Source of the DNA: Begonia masoniana
Taxonomy: Eukaryota; Streptophyta; Magnoliopsida; Cucurbitales; Begoniaceae
DNA: 64,000 nucleotides
NCBI GenBank assembly: GCA_022432975.1
Contig: CM039502.1
Location: 76,379,330 to 76,443,329 of the forward strand
Direction: 5' to 3'
Below, piece by piece: positions 11,589 to 21,754 of the stretch. The notes below the pieces were generated by a model. The model ran no database searches, was not told the DNA's origin, and saw only the letters and a list, made by a program, of their open reading frames with translations. Within the stretch, counting starts at the first letter, position 1. Each line of letters begins with the position of its first letter. The position numbers were made by a program, and so were the translations under genes.

Positions 11589-12010
11589 GATGACGTCATC
11601 TCCTCTTCCGATGACGTCATCAAACCTGCCGATTTCATTTGCTGCCTTCATCTTTCGATGACGTCATCTCCTCTTCCGATGACGTCATCACACCTGCCGA
11701 TTCCATCTGCTGCCTTCATCTTCCGATGACGTAATCTCCTCTTCCGATGACGTCGTCACACCTGCCGATTCCATCTGCTGCCTTCATCTTCCGATGACGT
11801 CATCTCCTCTTCCGATGATGTCATCACACCTGCCGATGCCATCTGCTGCCTTCATCCTCCGATGACGTCATCTCCTCTACCGATGACGTCATCACACCTA
11901 CTGATTTCATCTGCTGCCTTCATCTTCCGATGATGTCATCTCCTCTTCCGATGACGTCATCACACCTGCCGATTCCATCTGCTGCCTACATCTTCCGATG
12001 ATGTCATCCA
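11589..12010. repeat. 68-bp tandem repeat carrying paired TGACGTCA palindromes
   Basis: About six and a half units start at 11591, 11659, 11727, 11795, 11863, 11931 and 11999. Each has one TGACGTCA-type site at the start and another 21 bp later. Perfect TGACGTCA occurs at 11591, 11612, 11659, 11680, 11795, 11863, 11884 and 11952. The variants are TGATGTCA (11816, 11931, 11999), TGACGTAA (11727) and TGACGTCG (11748). TGACG/ACGT-core sites are binding sites for plant bZIP factors of the TGA group; binding here is inferred. Confidence 0.9.
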
Positions 12011-12373
12011 CATCATCCGGCCATGTCATCTGCCTAAATCTTCCGGTATTAATTCTGCTTACACCCACCGATTTCACTCGATGTCTGCTTCTTCCGTCAA
12101 CGCCTTCTGCCAGTTTATTTACTTTTGTTTTTATCACTTTCTGCTTTTCTTCTATCATCCATTTTGCGTTCCGATTCTGTTTACTGTTTTCCCGTTTTGC
12201 TTCCAAATCCAGAGACTGTTTTCTCCTTCTGAAAACTTTTAAGGAGTTGTCTTAGAAGCTCGGTCTGTTATGTTCAAAAAAAAATATGTGCCCGTTTTCT
12301 GTTAAATGCCCGGCGTGATGGTTGGGTTCTTGGATCCTGCTGATCGGGATCCGGACACGGGCCGTCAATGTTA

Positions 12374-12384
12374 TGGTATCAGAG
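12374..12384 (+). other. Primer binding site, initiator Met-tRNA type
   Basis: TGGTATCAGAG a few bases after the 5' LTR end matches the complement of the plant initiator methionine tRNA 3' end, the usual primer for this class. Confidence 0.9.
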
Positions 12385-12529
12385 AGACAAGGTTTTAAAA
12401 CCGATTCTATGAAATGTCTGACTGCACAACCGCCACGTGAGATCGCTCCACCAATTGTAAGTGTTTAAAATTTCTGTAAAAGGTTCTGTTTATTAAATTA
12501 GGTTATTCTGTTAATAGGTTTGCTTAGAA

Positions 12530-15500
12530 ATGGTGAGAGGGCATCAGGAAGAGTCAAGCAAAAGCTCTTGTGCCATTGAACGACTAATCGAACTGGTGGG
12601 AGTACAGTCCCGCATGGTGGAACGTATGATGGCCAGAGAAGACAGCGGGAACAATAACAATAATAACCATGGAAATGCTTCACGTGACAACAGTGGAGAT
12701 AGATTCCGGCGACTCCAGCCGCCTTCATTTGATGGATTTTCTACAGACCCGACCCGTGCTGAAACCTGGATTCGAACAATGGAGAAGATGTTCAGTTATG
12801 CAGAAGTGGAAGACAACAAGAAAGTTAATTGTGCCACGTTCTATCTCATCGAAAGTGCTGGATTTTGGTGGGACACAGTGCAGTTGACTACAGTGGCATT
12901 AAGCTGGGAAGGATTCACGAAAATCTTCTACGAGAAGTACTTTGACCGAGGAGTGAGAAAGGAAAAGTTGCTTGAGTTCTCTCGGCTGCGACAATATGGG
13001 TCAGTGACAGAATATGTTCAGAAGTTCGAATCATTATCCCGATATGCAACACACCTGGTGGCCACTGATGAGAATAAGGTGCACCAATTCATTCAAGGTT
13101 TGAAGCTGGACCTCTTACGAGGAATTTCATACAGAGGATTTGATGAGGCCCCGTATATGAAGGTGGTGGCCAAGGCTTACTAGTTAGAAGCCTTGGAAAT
13201 GAAATCCCTGAGACAAAGGGATTCATTAAGGGGGATTATTCGGAATGCCCCTCAACAGCAACAACAACAAAGAGGTCAGAATTTACAACCTCAACAGCAG
13301 CAGAACAGGGGCATCAAGAGGCCCAATGAAACCATCCTTTATCAAGACAAAGGAAAGAGACCAATGGGGGCTCCTCAACTTTCTGTATGCCCGCGGTGCC
13401 AGAAGCCTCACAGAGGGGAATGCAGACTTGCTACTGGCCAATGTTTCCGATGTGGCAAAGGAGGCCATCATGTTCGGGATTGCCCGATACCGGACACGAG
13501 ACCAAACCTTGCCGTACCTAGGGTGTTCGCAATGATGGAGGATGTTGATGATGCTGATCAGCACACAACAATTACAGGTACAATCTTGATATGTAATGTA
13601 CCTGCTTATACCTTGTGGGACACGGGGGCCACACATTCGTTTGTGGCCATGGACTTCGTAGTTAGACAGAAGTTTTGTTGTACGTCGTCAGATCAGCCCT
13701 ACAACATTATGCTACCGTCCGGAGAGTTTATGCACTCCGAGCAGGTTGTACGGGGTGATATAGTGTCAGTAGGAGACCAGAAGTTGTATGGCAGTCTTAT
13801 CGTTATCGGTATGAAAGGATACGATGTGATTCTAGGGATGGACTGGCTGTTTAGACATCACGCCAGCATCAACTGTAGGTCCGGGCTTGTGTCGTTTAAA
13901 CGCTCGAACGAGGTAGAACTCTCCTATCAGGCAGTACCAAAGGAACACCGTATGCCTGCCACATCTTCCTTGAAAGCTCAACAACTGATGAGGTCAGGAT
14001 GCATCGGATTTCTCGCCCACGTAGTGGATGTTCAAAGGCAAAATGAGGTGGAACTTCGAAATATTCCGGTAGTCCGAGACTTCCCTGAGGTTTTCCTAGA
14101 TGACCTACCGGGATTGCCACCCGATCATGAGATCGAGTTCGAAATCGATGTATATCCTGGTACTGAACCGGTATCGAAGAATCCATACCGTATGGCGCCG
14201 ATTGAGTTGAGGGAGTTGAAGGCTCAGCTGAAAGATTTGGTGGACAAGGGTTTTGTGCGCCCTAGTTTCTCTCCGTGGGGTGCTCCCGTCTTGTTCGTCA
14301 AAAAGAAAGATGGGTCCCTACGTATGTGCATCCATTACCGTGAGCTGAACAAGTTGACTATCAAGAATAAGTACCCATTGCCGAGGATCGATGATTTATT
14401 TGATTAGCTACAAGGGGCTCGGGTATTTTCTAAGATTGACTTACGCTCCGGCTATTACCAGTTGAAGGTCAGAGCTGGTGATATTCCAAAGACCGCCTTC
14501 AGGACCCGGTACGGGCATTACGAGTTCTTGGTGATGTCGTTCGGGTTAACTAATGCTCCGACAGCATTCATGGACCTGATGAACAGGATATTCCAAGATT
14601 TCTTGGATAAATTTGTAATCGTTTTTATCGACGAGATTCTGGTTTACTCCAGAAGTAAGGCCGAGCATGAGGAGCACTTGGCAATTGTGCTAACAACTTT
14701 GAGGCAGCATCAATTATTTGCCAAACTATCAAAATGTGAATTCTGGCTGAGTAGGATTAATTTCCTAGGCCACGTGGTGTCTGCTGAAGGAGAGTCTGTG
14801 GACCCGGCCAAGATTGAGGCTGTAAGAGACTGGCCAAGGCCAAGGAATGCAAGCGAGGTATGGAGCTTTATCGGACTAGCTGGTTATTTCAGGAAATTCA
14901 TCAAGGGATTTTCTGTGATAGCGAAGCCTATGACCAGCTTGACGAGGAAGGAAATCAAGTTCAAGTGGTCTGAAGCATGTGAGGTGAGCTTTCAGACACT
15001 CAAACAAAAATTAACCACTGCTCCTCTATTAGTATTGCCGATTGAAGACGGCAAATTCAGCGTATATTGTGATGCTTCCAAGATTGGATTGGGGTGTGTA
15101 CTAATGCAAGAAGGGAAAGTTGTAGCATACGCATCCAGACAACTGAAGAACCACGAGCAAAACTACCCTACTCATGATCTTGAGTTAGCGGCATTTGTGT
15201 TTGCGCTGAAAGTATGGAGACACCACTTATATGGACAATCATGCGAGGTGTTTTCTGATCACAAGAGTTTAAAATACATATTCACTCAAAAGGAGTTAAA
15301 CATGAGACAAAGGAGGTGGTTAGAATTTGTAAAAGATTATGATGTTGAGATTAAATACCACCCAGGTAAAGCTAACGTAGTAGCCGATGCATTGAGCAGG
15401 ATGTCAGATACTATGCAACCAACTATATCGGCCGTGTCGATGCCTTTGAGGATTGAGATACAGAAGTTCGATATGGAGATAGTTTCTGGGCTGTCGGCCA

Positions 15501-16957
15501 TACTAGCAAACTTGACGCTACGGCCCACCGTCCTGGACCGAATTAAGGAAGCCCAGAAGATCAATTCAAAGGAGATGGTTGATATGGTGAGCAAGGTACC
15601 AATGGCTTCTTCCGATTTCAGTTATTCGGGAGATGGTATTCTTAAGTTCAGAGATAGATGGTGTGTTTCGAAAGACGAAGAGTTACGGAAGAACATCTTG
15701 TCGGAAGCCCACTCATCTCCTTTCTCTGTGCATCCTAGAAGCACAAAGATGTATCAAGACTTGAAACTTCACTTCTGGTGGCCGAATATGAAGAACGAAG
15801 TGGCCAAATATGTGGAGTCTTGCATGATATGTCAACAAGTCAAGGCTGAACATCAATGACCGGGTGGAACACTTCAGCTTCTCCCGATCCCCGAGTGGAA
15901 ATGGGAGAATATCACAATGGACTTTGTTGTTGGCCTTCCAAGAACAGCTAAAGGCCACAATAGCATATGGGTCATAGTGGACAGATTGACGAAGTCGGCC
16001 CATTTTCTACCTGTGAAGACGACATTCTCTATGGACCAGTATGCAGAACTATACATTAGTGAGATTGTCAAGCTGCATGGGGTACCAGTGTCGATTGTAT
16101 CTGACCGAGATCCTAGATTCACATCGAGGTTCTGGAAAAGCTTGCAAAGCTCCCTGGGCACCAGGTTGGATTTCAGCACGGCGTTTCATCCACAGATGGA
16201 CGGGCAATCCGAGAGAACAATTCAAGTACTAGAGGATATGTTAAGGTCGTGCGTGCTGGAATTTCATGCTCCTTGGAGTAGATACCTACTGCTTGTGGAG
16301 TTCGCTTACAACAATAGCTACCAGGCTACAATTAGCATGGCTCCATATGAAGCTCTCTACGGTAGAAAGTGTAGATCTCCATTGTGTTGGGATAAGGTCG
16401 GAGAAACCAAGCTTATCGGCCCTGAGATATTACAGCAGATGTCCGAGGTGATAACTGCTATCAAACAACCAATAAAGATTGCTCATAGTCGACAGAAAAG
16501 TTATGCGGACCATAGAAGAAGAAACTTGGAGTTTGCCGAAGGTGATGAAGTATTCATGAAGGTGTCACCTTTCAAGGGCGTAATGAGATTCGGTAAGAAA
16601 TGAAAGCTCAGCCCACGGTTCATTGGCCCATTTTCCATTTTGAAGTGTGTGGGAAACATGGCTTACATACGTCAGCTGCCAGCGTCTATGGATGGAGTTC
16701 ACAATGTTTTCCATGTTTCGATGCTGAGGAAGTGTGTACGAGATCCAACTCAGATCGTGGAGCATGTGGACTTTGATATCATGCCGACGCTGACATATGA
16801 AGAAAGGCCTATACAGATATTGGATATGTCACTCAAAGTGTTGCGCAATCGAGTGGTCCCATTGGTGAAAGTTTTATGGCGAAATCATAATGTAGAGGAA
16901 GCCACATGGGAAAGATAAGAGGATGTCAGAGCCCAATATCCAGAGTTATTCGCTTAG
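12530..16957 (+). pseudogene. Ty3/gypsy gag-pol polyprotein, five in-frame stops
   Basis: One continuous frame of 1476 codons from ATG 12530 to TAG 16955-16957. Domains in order: gag (FYEKYFDRGVRKEKLLEFSR region); CCHC zinc knuckle with Cys305, Cys308, His313, Cys318; aspartic protease with [10 protein letters not shown] (Asp364-Thr-Gly); RT with FIDEILVYS at codons 699-707, where relatives here have FIDD; RNase H ([14 protein letters not shown]); integrase zinc-binding part (CMICQQVK) and DDE core; C-terminal chromodomain-like segment ending YPELFA. Stops are at 13181 (TAG), 14405 (TAG), 15857 (TGA), 16601 (TGA) and 16916 (TAA). There are no frameshifts. Comparison with the other two copies shows CAG, CAG, CGA and CAA as likely parents of four of them. 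Non-functional as it stands. Confidence 0.95.
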
Positions 16958-16984
16958 GCAAATTTTGGGGACAAAATTTCTGTT

Positions 16985-16997
16985 AAGGTGGGTGGAA
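16985..16997 (+). other. Polypurine tract
   Basis: AAGGTGGGTGGAA immediately precedes the 3' LTR start TGTAAC; the identical tract precedes the 3' LTR at 62274 and the minus-strand LTR at 46460. It is expected to prime plus-strand DNA synthesis. Confidence 0.85.
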
Positions 16998-18401
16998 TGT
17001 AACACCCGACATTTTGGCCGTGTAATAATCTGTTGAATTATTGTATGAATTTAAATTGCCATAAATACAATAACTACTTTTTTTGTAAATTTTGGAGCAT
17101 TTAGTGAGGGGAGAACCGAACTAATGTGTAACTAAACGAAACACTAAGTTTGAATTGCATGGAAGGGCAAATTGAGGAGAAATTAAGGTTGGTGGGAGAT
17201 AGCCAATGGATAGTTGACACTTGGCAACTTGTTGAAGAAGTTATGTTCTTCCTTCTACGTGAAGCCTTCATTCCACTTCTCTGCTCCTTCCCTTCCTTCT
17301 CTGTTTTCACTCTTCCAGGCGGCTGAAACAAAGCTTCACACTTTGTTTCTCCTACATTCTTCTATTTTCTTCAGTGAAGGTAATTTCCTTCGGTAGTTAA
17401 CAAGTTTAACTACACTATTTACTGATTTTGAGAAGTTTAGGGTTAATGACCGTATAATCACGTTTTAGGTTTACAGACTACTGAAAACCGAGACGTTCGG
17501 GACTTCTAACACCGCAGCAAACAGGTAAGTTCATATCCGTAGGTTGGCCCTACATCTCGGAGGTACTACGTTTTACATTCTGTTGGCTGGTTTCGGGTAA
17601 AAGGGTTAGAGTTAAGTTCTGTGGTTTCTGTTTAGGTTCCTGTTGTTTTATCCTCTTGTTCTCCGCTGTATTAACTGTAAGCACTGTAAATGTCCATGCA
17701 TACACGATTTTCTGAAAGTTCATGTAAAAACTGTTTTCTGTACACGGTTTTGAAGTTAAGCAAGATAAAATCTGACTGAAATGTACCGGTTAAGTGTGGG
17801 ACGGGGACTGGCCCCCAGATTTGTTTTTGTTCTGTTCTGTATCTCTGTTTGTGCCTGTCGTGCACTTGCCAGTTCCCCTATAAGCCCCACTTATACCCCT
17901 CTGCCACTGAAACGTAATGTTCTGTACTGTCACTTTATTCTGAAAACCGCATGCATAGCATTTTGCATCACTGCATATATATATATATATATGTTCTTAC
18001 TGAGTTTTAGACTCATAGGTAAACTCCCTAATGTAGGTACTGAACCCGAAAATGAGGACTTTGTTCCTCAATCTGATGAATAGGTGGCTGGTGGTTCGAG
18101 CTCTCGGGTTGGTTGTGGCTGTCAGACAAATTCCCGACTGAGAGAGTGAAACTCTAAACCTATGTTCTGTTTATGTATTTAAAACTTTTGTGATTACCCG
18201 AATGTGCACGTATGGGTACGACTGCGGGGCAAACCTCGGGTTGCGGGGCAAACCTTGGGACCTAAGCCGAGTGTAGGCGAATCCTGGACTCGAGTATAGG
18301 CGAATCCCGGGTTGTAAAAAAGGGGGTCGTCACAATCCTACATCGCTTGGGGAAGTATGTGGAAATGAAACATATGTAAAGAGACCCTCTCAAGATAGCA
18401 A

Positions 18402-18520
18402 GACGCGTTTTGGAGCACGATTGGCAACGGATCCCATAAGAACTCTGAAGTTAAAAGTGCTTCGGCGAGAGCAATTCCAGGTTGAGTGACCTTCCGGGAA
18501 GTTCTTGCCAAACAAAGCCA
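18402..18520 (+). other. 5S-rRNA-like domain of Cassandra 5' LTR
   Basis: Matches the plant 5S layout: GGATCCCAT at 18429, an A-box-like AAGTTAAAAGTGCTTCGG from 18448 and a C-box-like TTCCAGGTTGAGTGACC ending near 18491. It is too diverged in both flanks to be a functional ribosomal 5S gene. In this family the internal Pol III promoter is thought to drive transcription. Confidence 0.85.
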
Positions 18521-18878
18521 TGAGGGAAGGATATTGGGCTACGACCCAATCCCCAGAGCGAACAATATCTTGCTGGGAATAGGGGTCGTTACAAATGGTA
18601 TCAAAGCCTGTACCCAACCGGAAATGTGGCCAACGAGGACGTTGGGCCCTCGAGGGGGGGTGATTGTGATTACCCGAATGTGCACGTATGGGTACTACTG
18701 CGGGGCAAACCTCGGGTTGCGGGGCAAACCTCGGGACCTAAGCCGAGTGTAGGCGAATCCTGGACTTGAGTATAGGCGAATCCCGGGTTGTAAAAAAGGG
18801 GGGTCGTCACAATCCTACATCACTTGGGGAAGTATGTGGAAATGAAACATATGTAAAGAGACCCTCTCAAGATAACAA

Positions 18879-18996
18879 GACGCGTTTTGGAGCACGATTG
18901 GCAACGGATCCCATAGAACTCCGAAGTTAAAAGTGCTTCGGCGAGAGCAATTCCAGGTTGGGTGACCTTCCGGGAAGTTCTTGCCAAACAAAGCCG
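18879..18996 (+). other. 5S-rRNA-like domain of Cassandra 3' LTR
   Basis: Second copy of the 5S-like region, with GGATCCCAT at 18906 and GGTTGGGTGACC at about 18956-18967, the latter closer to the plant 5S consensus than the 5' copy. It lacks one A present in the 5' LTR copy. Confidence 0.85.
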
Positions 18997-19721
18997 TGAG
19001 GGAAGGATATTGGGCTACGGCCCAATCCCCAGAGCGGACAATATCTTGCTGGGAATAGGCGTCGTTACAACTTTGGTGTTGGATATTCTGCAAATATATG
19101 TTAGGTTCTGTACTGATCCTCAGATTTTAAAACAATGCACATATTTTGATGTCTAAGTTTCAAAAACTACTGTATTTGACAGTTTAATTCATGTTCTGAA
19201 TGTTCTGGAAATTGTTGGGGATATTTTCTGTTAGTTTGTGCATGGATGACTTCTGGTTTTAGGACTATCCATGCAGTCTGTTTCTTGAATCTGTCAATTG
19301 TAAAGGATGTTCTACAACCTTATTTAGAATCGGGTATTGAAGGTCTACAACTTTCATGCCTTCTGCTTGTGCTGTATTTGACAGTTGGATTAAGTTCTGA
19401 AGTATTCTGAAATGGTTTGGAATATTTTCTGTATCCTTAAGTTTCTGTTATACTTTCTGTTGTGCTCGAGAACCATGTTTTGATGTGGTTTGAGAATCTG
19501 AAACTTTTATTGCCTTCTGTTTTGCCCTCTATTTGTATGTATTCCTGTTAAAATTATCAAGCCCTGCCTTAAAAACTGCATCTTCCGATCACGTTCACTG
19601 CTGTTTTAAGTGTACATCCACCGATAGTCACTGTTCACATTTTGTCTTATCTCATCCACCGGTGAACAGTAGATTTCATCTCAATTTTAGTTACTTCTGC
19701 CGATTTCATCTGCTGCCTTCA

Positions 19722-20210
19722 TCTTCCGATGACGTCATCTCGTCTTCCGATGATGTCATCATACCTTCCGATTTCATCTGCTGCCTTCATCTTCCGATGA
19801 CGTCATCTCCTCTTCCGATGACGTCATCACACCTGCCGATTCCATCTGCTGCCTTCATCTTCCGATGACGTAATCTCCTCTTCCGATGACGTCCTCACAC
19901 CTGTCGATTCCATCTTCTGCCTTCATCTTCCGATGACGTCATCTCCTCTTTTGATGACGTCATCACACCTGCCGATGCCATCTGCTGCCTTCATCCTGCG
20001 ATGACGTCATCTCCTCTTCCGATGACGTCATCACACCTACCGATTTCATCTGCTCCCTTCATCTTTCGATGACGTCATCTCCTCTTCCGATGACGTCATC
20101 ACACCTGCCGATTTCATCTGCTGCCTTCATCTTCCGATGACGTCATCACACCTGCCGATTCCATCTGCTGCCTACATCTTCCGATGACGTCATCCACATC
20201 ATCCGGCCAT
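19722..20210. repeat. 68-bp TGACGTCA array in the 3' LTR
   Basis: Counterpart of the 11589-12010 array, starting with TGACGTCA at 19730. It is one unit longer and has its own point mutations, but the same alternation of paired sites. It ends with a truncated unit near 20130-20190. Confidence 0.85.
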
Positions 20211-20952
20211 GTCATCTGCCTAAATCTTCCGGTATTAATTCTGCTTACACCCACCGATTTCACTCGATGTCTGCTTCTTCCGTCAACGCCTTCTGCCAGT
20301 TTATTTCCTTTTGTTTTCATCACCTCCTGCTTTTCTTCTATCATCCATTTTGCGTTCCGATTCTGTTTACTGTTTTCCCGTTTTGCTTCCAAATCCAGAG
20401 ACTGTTTTCTCCTTCTGAAAACTTTTAAGGAGTTGTCTTAGAAGCTCGGTCTGTTATGTTAAAAAAAAAATATGTGTCCGTTTTCTGTTAAATGCCCGTG
20501 GTGATGGCTGGGTTTTTGGATCCTGCTGATCGTGATCCGGACACGGGTCGTCACAGAGAATGTTCACTTAGGTCAATACCAAGATTGGTCTCCTAGAGAT
20601 AGGATATGTGAAATGTATTTTATAGTTGTTCAACCCTAAGGCGGCGACTATAAGTTAAGTTTCATAAATCCAAAACAGTGGGTCATACTCATGAAAATAT
20701 AACTAAAAGTGTTAGTTATATTTTGATCAAAATTTTCGGTAAGTTAATAAATTTTGAAAATATGAAATATTTTGAGAAAATTTATTAATTGATAATATTT
20801 CTACCATAAGGTGATTTATTAGGTTATCGAGGCTATAGTAGCATTTACATATTTTTGTGATTAGCATGTTCATGCATCATACTAGCATGCCATAACATTT
20901 TGAATTTTAGAGCATAAAATTGATTATAATTTTATTTATTGATTACAACATC

Positions 20953-21375
20953 ATGTCTCAATTAATGATAAATTTACTTGCGACTAAAATGTTAGACGAC
21001 GATAATTTTGTTAAGTGGAAAAAGAATTTGAATCTGATTCTCTTGCACGACAATTTGAAATTTGTACTGACAGAGGAATGTCTTCCTACTCCTGTAACTA
21101 ATACTCAACGAGTCAAGAATTTTAAGAAAAAGAACAAGTCAAACAAGAAAGGCTCAGACCCTCTAAAACCCAAAGGAAAAGGTTTTCATTGTGGAATAGA
21201 TGGTCATTAGAAGGGAAACTGCAAGCAGTATCTTAAGGAGCTAAAAAGGAAACAGGGTGAATTTGATTTACTAGTTACTGAATCTTGTTTGGTTGAAAGT
21301 GATTTATCACCCTAAATAATTGATTCAGAAGCGGCTAATCATGTTTGTTGTTCTTTGCATATGCTAAATTCCTAC
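20953..21375 (+). pseudogene. Copia gag and protease remnant
   Basis: From ATG 20953 the frame reads a copia gag N-terminus (LLATKMLDDDNFVKWK). It then jumps to the nucleocapsid, suggesting loss of the central gag. The zinc knuckle is damaged: HCGIDGH then a stop where Trp is expected, then KGNC, with the first Cys absent. The protease segment reads IIDSEAANHVC, where the family has DSGA, so the catalytic triad is broken. It is non-functional. Confidence 0.8.
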
Positions 21376-21754
21376 AGAAGACTAGCTGATTGTGAGTTCA
21401 AACTCAGAGTTGGTAACGAGGCAGTAGTTTCAGCTTTAGCAGTGAGAGAAGCCAAAATTTATTTTGTGAACAATAAATATTTTTTTTTAGAAAATATTTA
21501 TTTTATTTTGGTTTTACTAGATATCTCATTTTTGTTTCTCGAATAATTGAACAATTATATGTTATTTATTTTAATAGTAATGCAGTTATTATTTCTTGAA
21601 ATGGTTTAAATATTTGTTCAGTCTCAATGAAAAATGAACTTTATATGATAAGACCCATCTAAATTCATCACTGTTGAATACTGAAATGTTCAAAGTTGAA
21701 TTGCCTAAATCCAAGAAGCAAAAGATTTCTCATACTAATAATACATATTTTTAG

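Larger units (their letters stand above)
9675..12369 (+). mobile_element. 5' LTR of the full-length gypsy element
   Basis: About 2.7 kb, beginning TGTAACACCC; its end is mutated (GTCAAT where related LTRs have GTCACA). In order it holds a pyrimidine-rich, possibly promoter-proximal part near 9930-10050, splice-like signals at 10056-10783, an expanded TA microsatellite at 10652-10739, a conserved island at 10740-10880, a 68-bp tandem array with TGACGTCA at 11589-12010, and a GC-rich terminal segment. Position 10930-10945 is the empty-site equivalent of the Cassandra insertion in the 3' LTR. Confidence 0.93.
18189..19069 (+). mobile_element. Cassandra-type TRIM retrotransposon
   Basis: An 881-bp element: two 405-bp LTRs (18189-18593 and 18665-19069), each with a 5S-rRNA-like segment, around a 71-bp interior that holds only a PBS (TGGTATCAAAGC, 18596-18607) and a polypurine tract (GAGGGGGGG). 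Perfect TSD ACTTT at 18184-18188 and 19070-19074. The uninterrupted site AAAACTTTGGTG survives in the sister LTR at 10930. Aligned by eye, the LTRs differ by about 11 substitutions and two 1-bp indels. With no coding capacity it must have been mobilised in trans. 5S-bearing LTRs are the defining trait of Cassandra. Confidence 0.95.
9675..20555 (+). mobile_element. Full-length Ty3/gypsy element, Tekay/Del-like chromovirus
   Basis: Complete element: 5' LTR 9675-12369, PBS 12374, gag-pol 12530-16957, polypurine tract 16985, 3' LTR 16998-20555 carrying a Cassandra insertion. Perfect TSD GAGAA at 9670-9674 and 20556-20560. The pol order protease, RT, RNase H, integrase with a C-terminal chromodomain-like segment places it among chromoviruses. 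The single gag-pol frame and 2.7-kb LTRs fit the Tekay/Del clade; the clade name is an inference from memory of the families. It lies in the leader of the copia element. Confidence 0.95.
16998..20555 (+). mobile_element. 3' LTR of the full-length gypsy element
   Basis: Starts TGTAACACCC and ends GTCGTCACA at 20555, followed by the TSD GAGAA. Without the Cassandra insertion (881 bp) and its duplicated ACTTT it is about 2.67 kb, collinear with the 5' LTR. The difference in length comes mostly from the TA tract. Splice-like signals repeat at 17380 (donor), 17476 (acceptor) and 17525 (GTAAGT). Confidence 0.93.

Noticed and set aside
18402..18520. Functional 5S rRNA gene or 5S cluster
   Set aside because: Both copies sit in the LTRs of a TRIM with PBS, PPT and TSD and are diverged from 5S outside the internal promoter; best explained as Cassandra.
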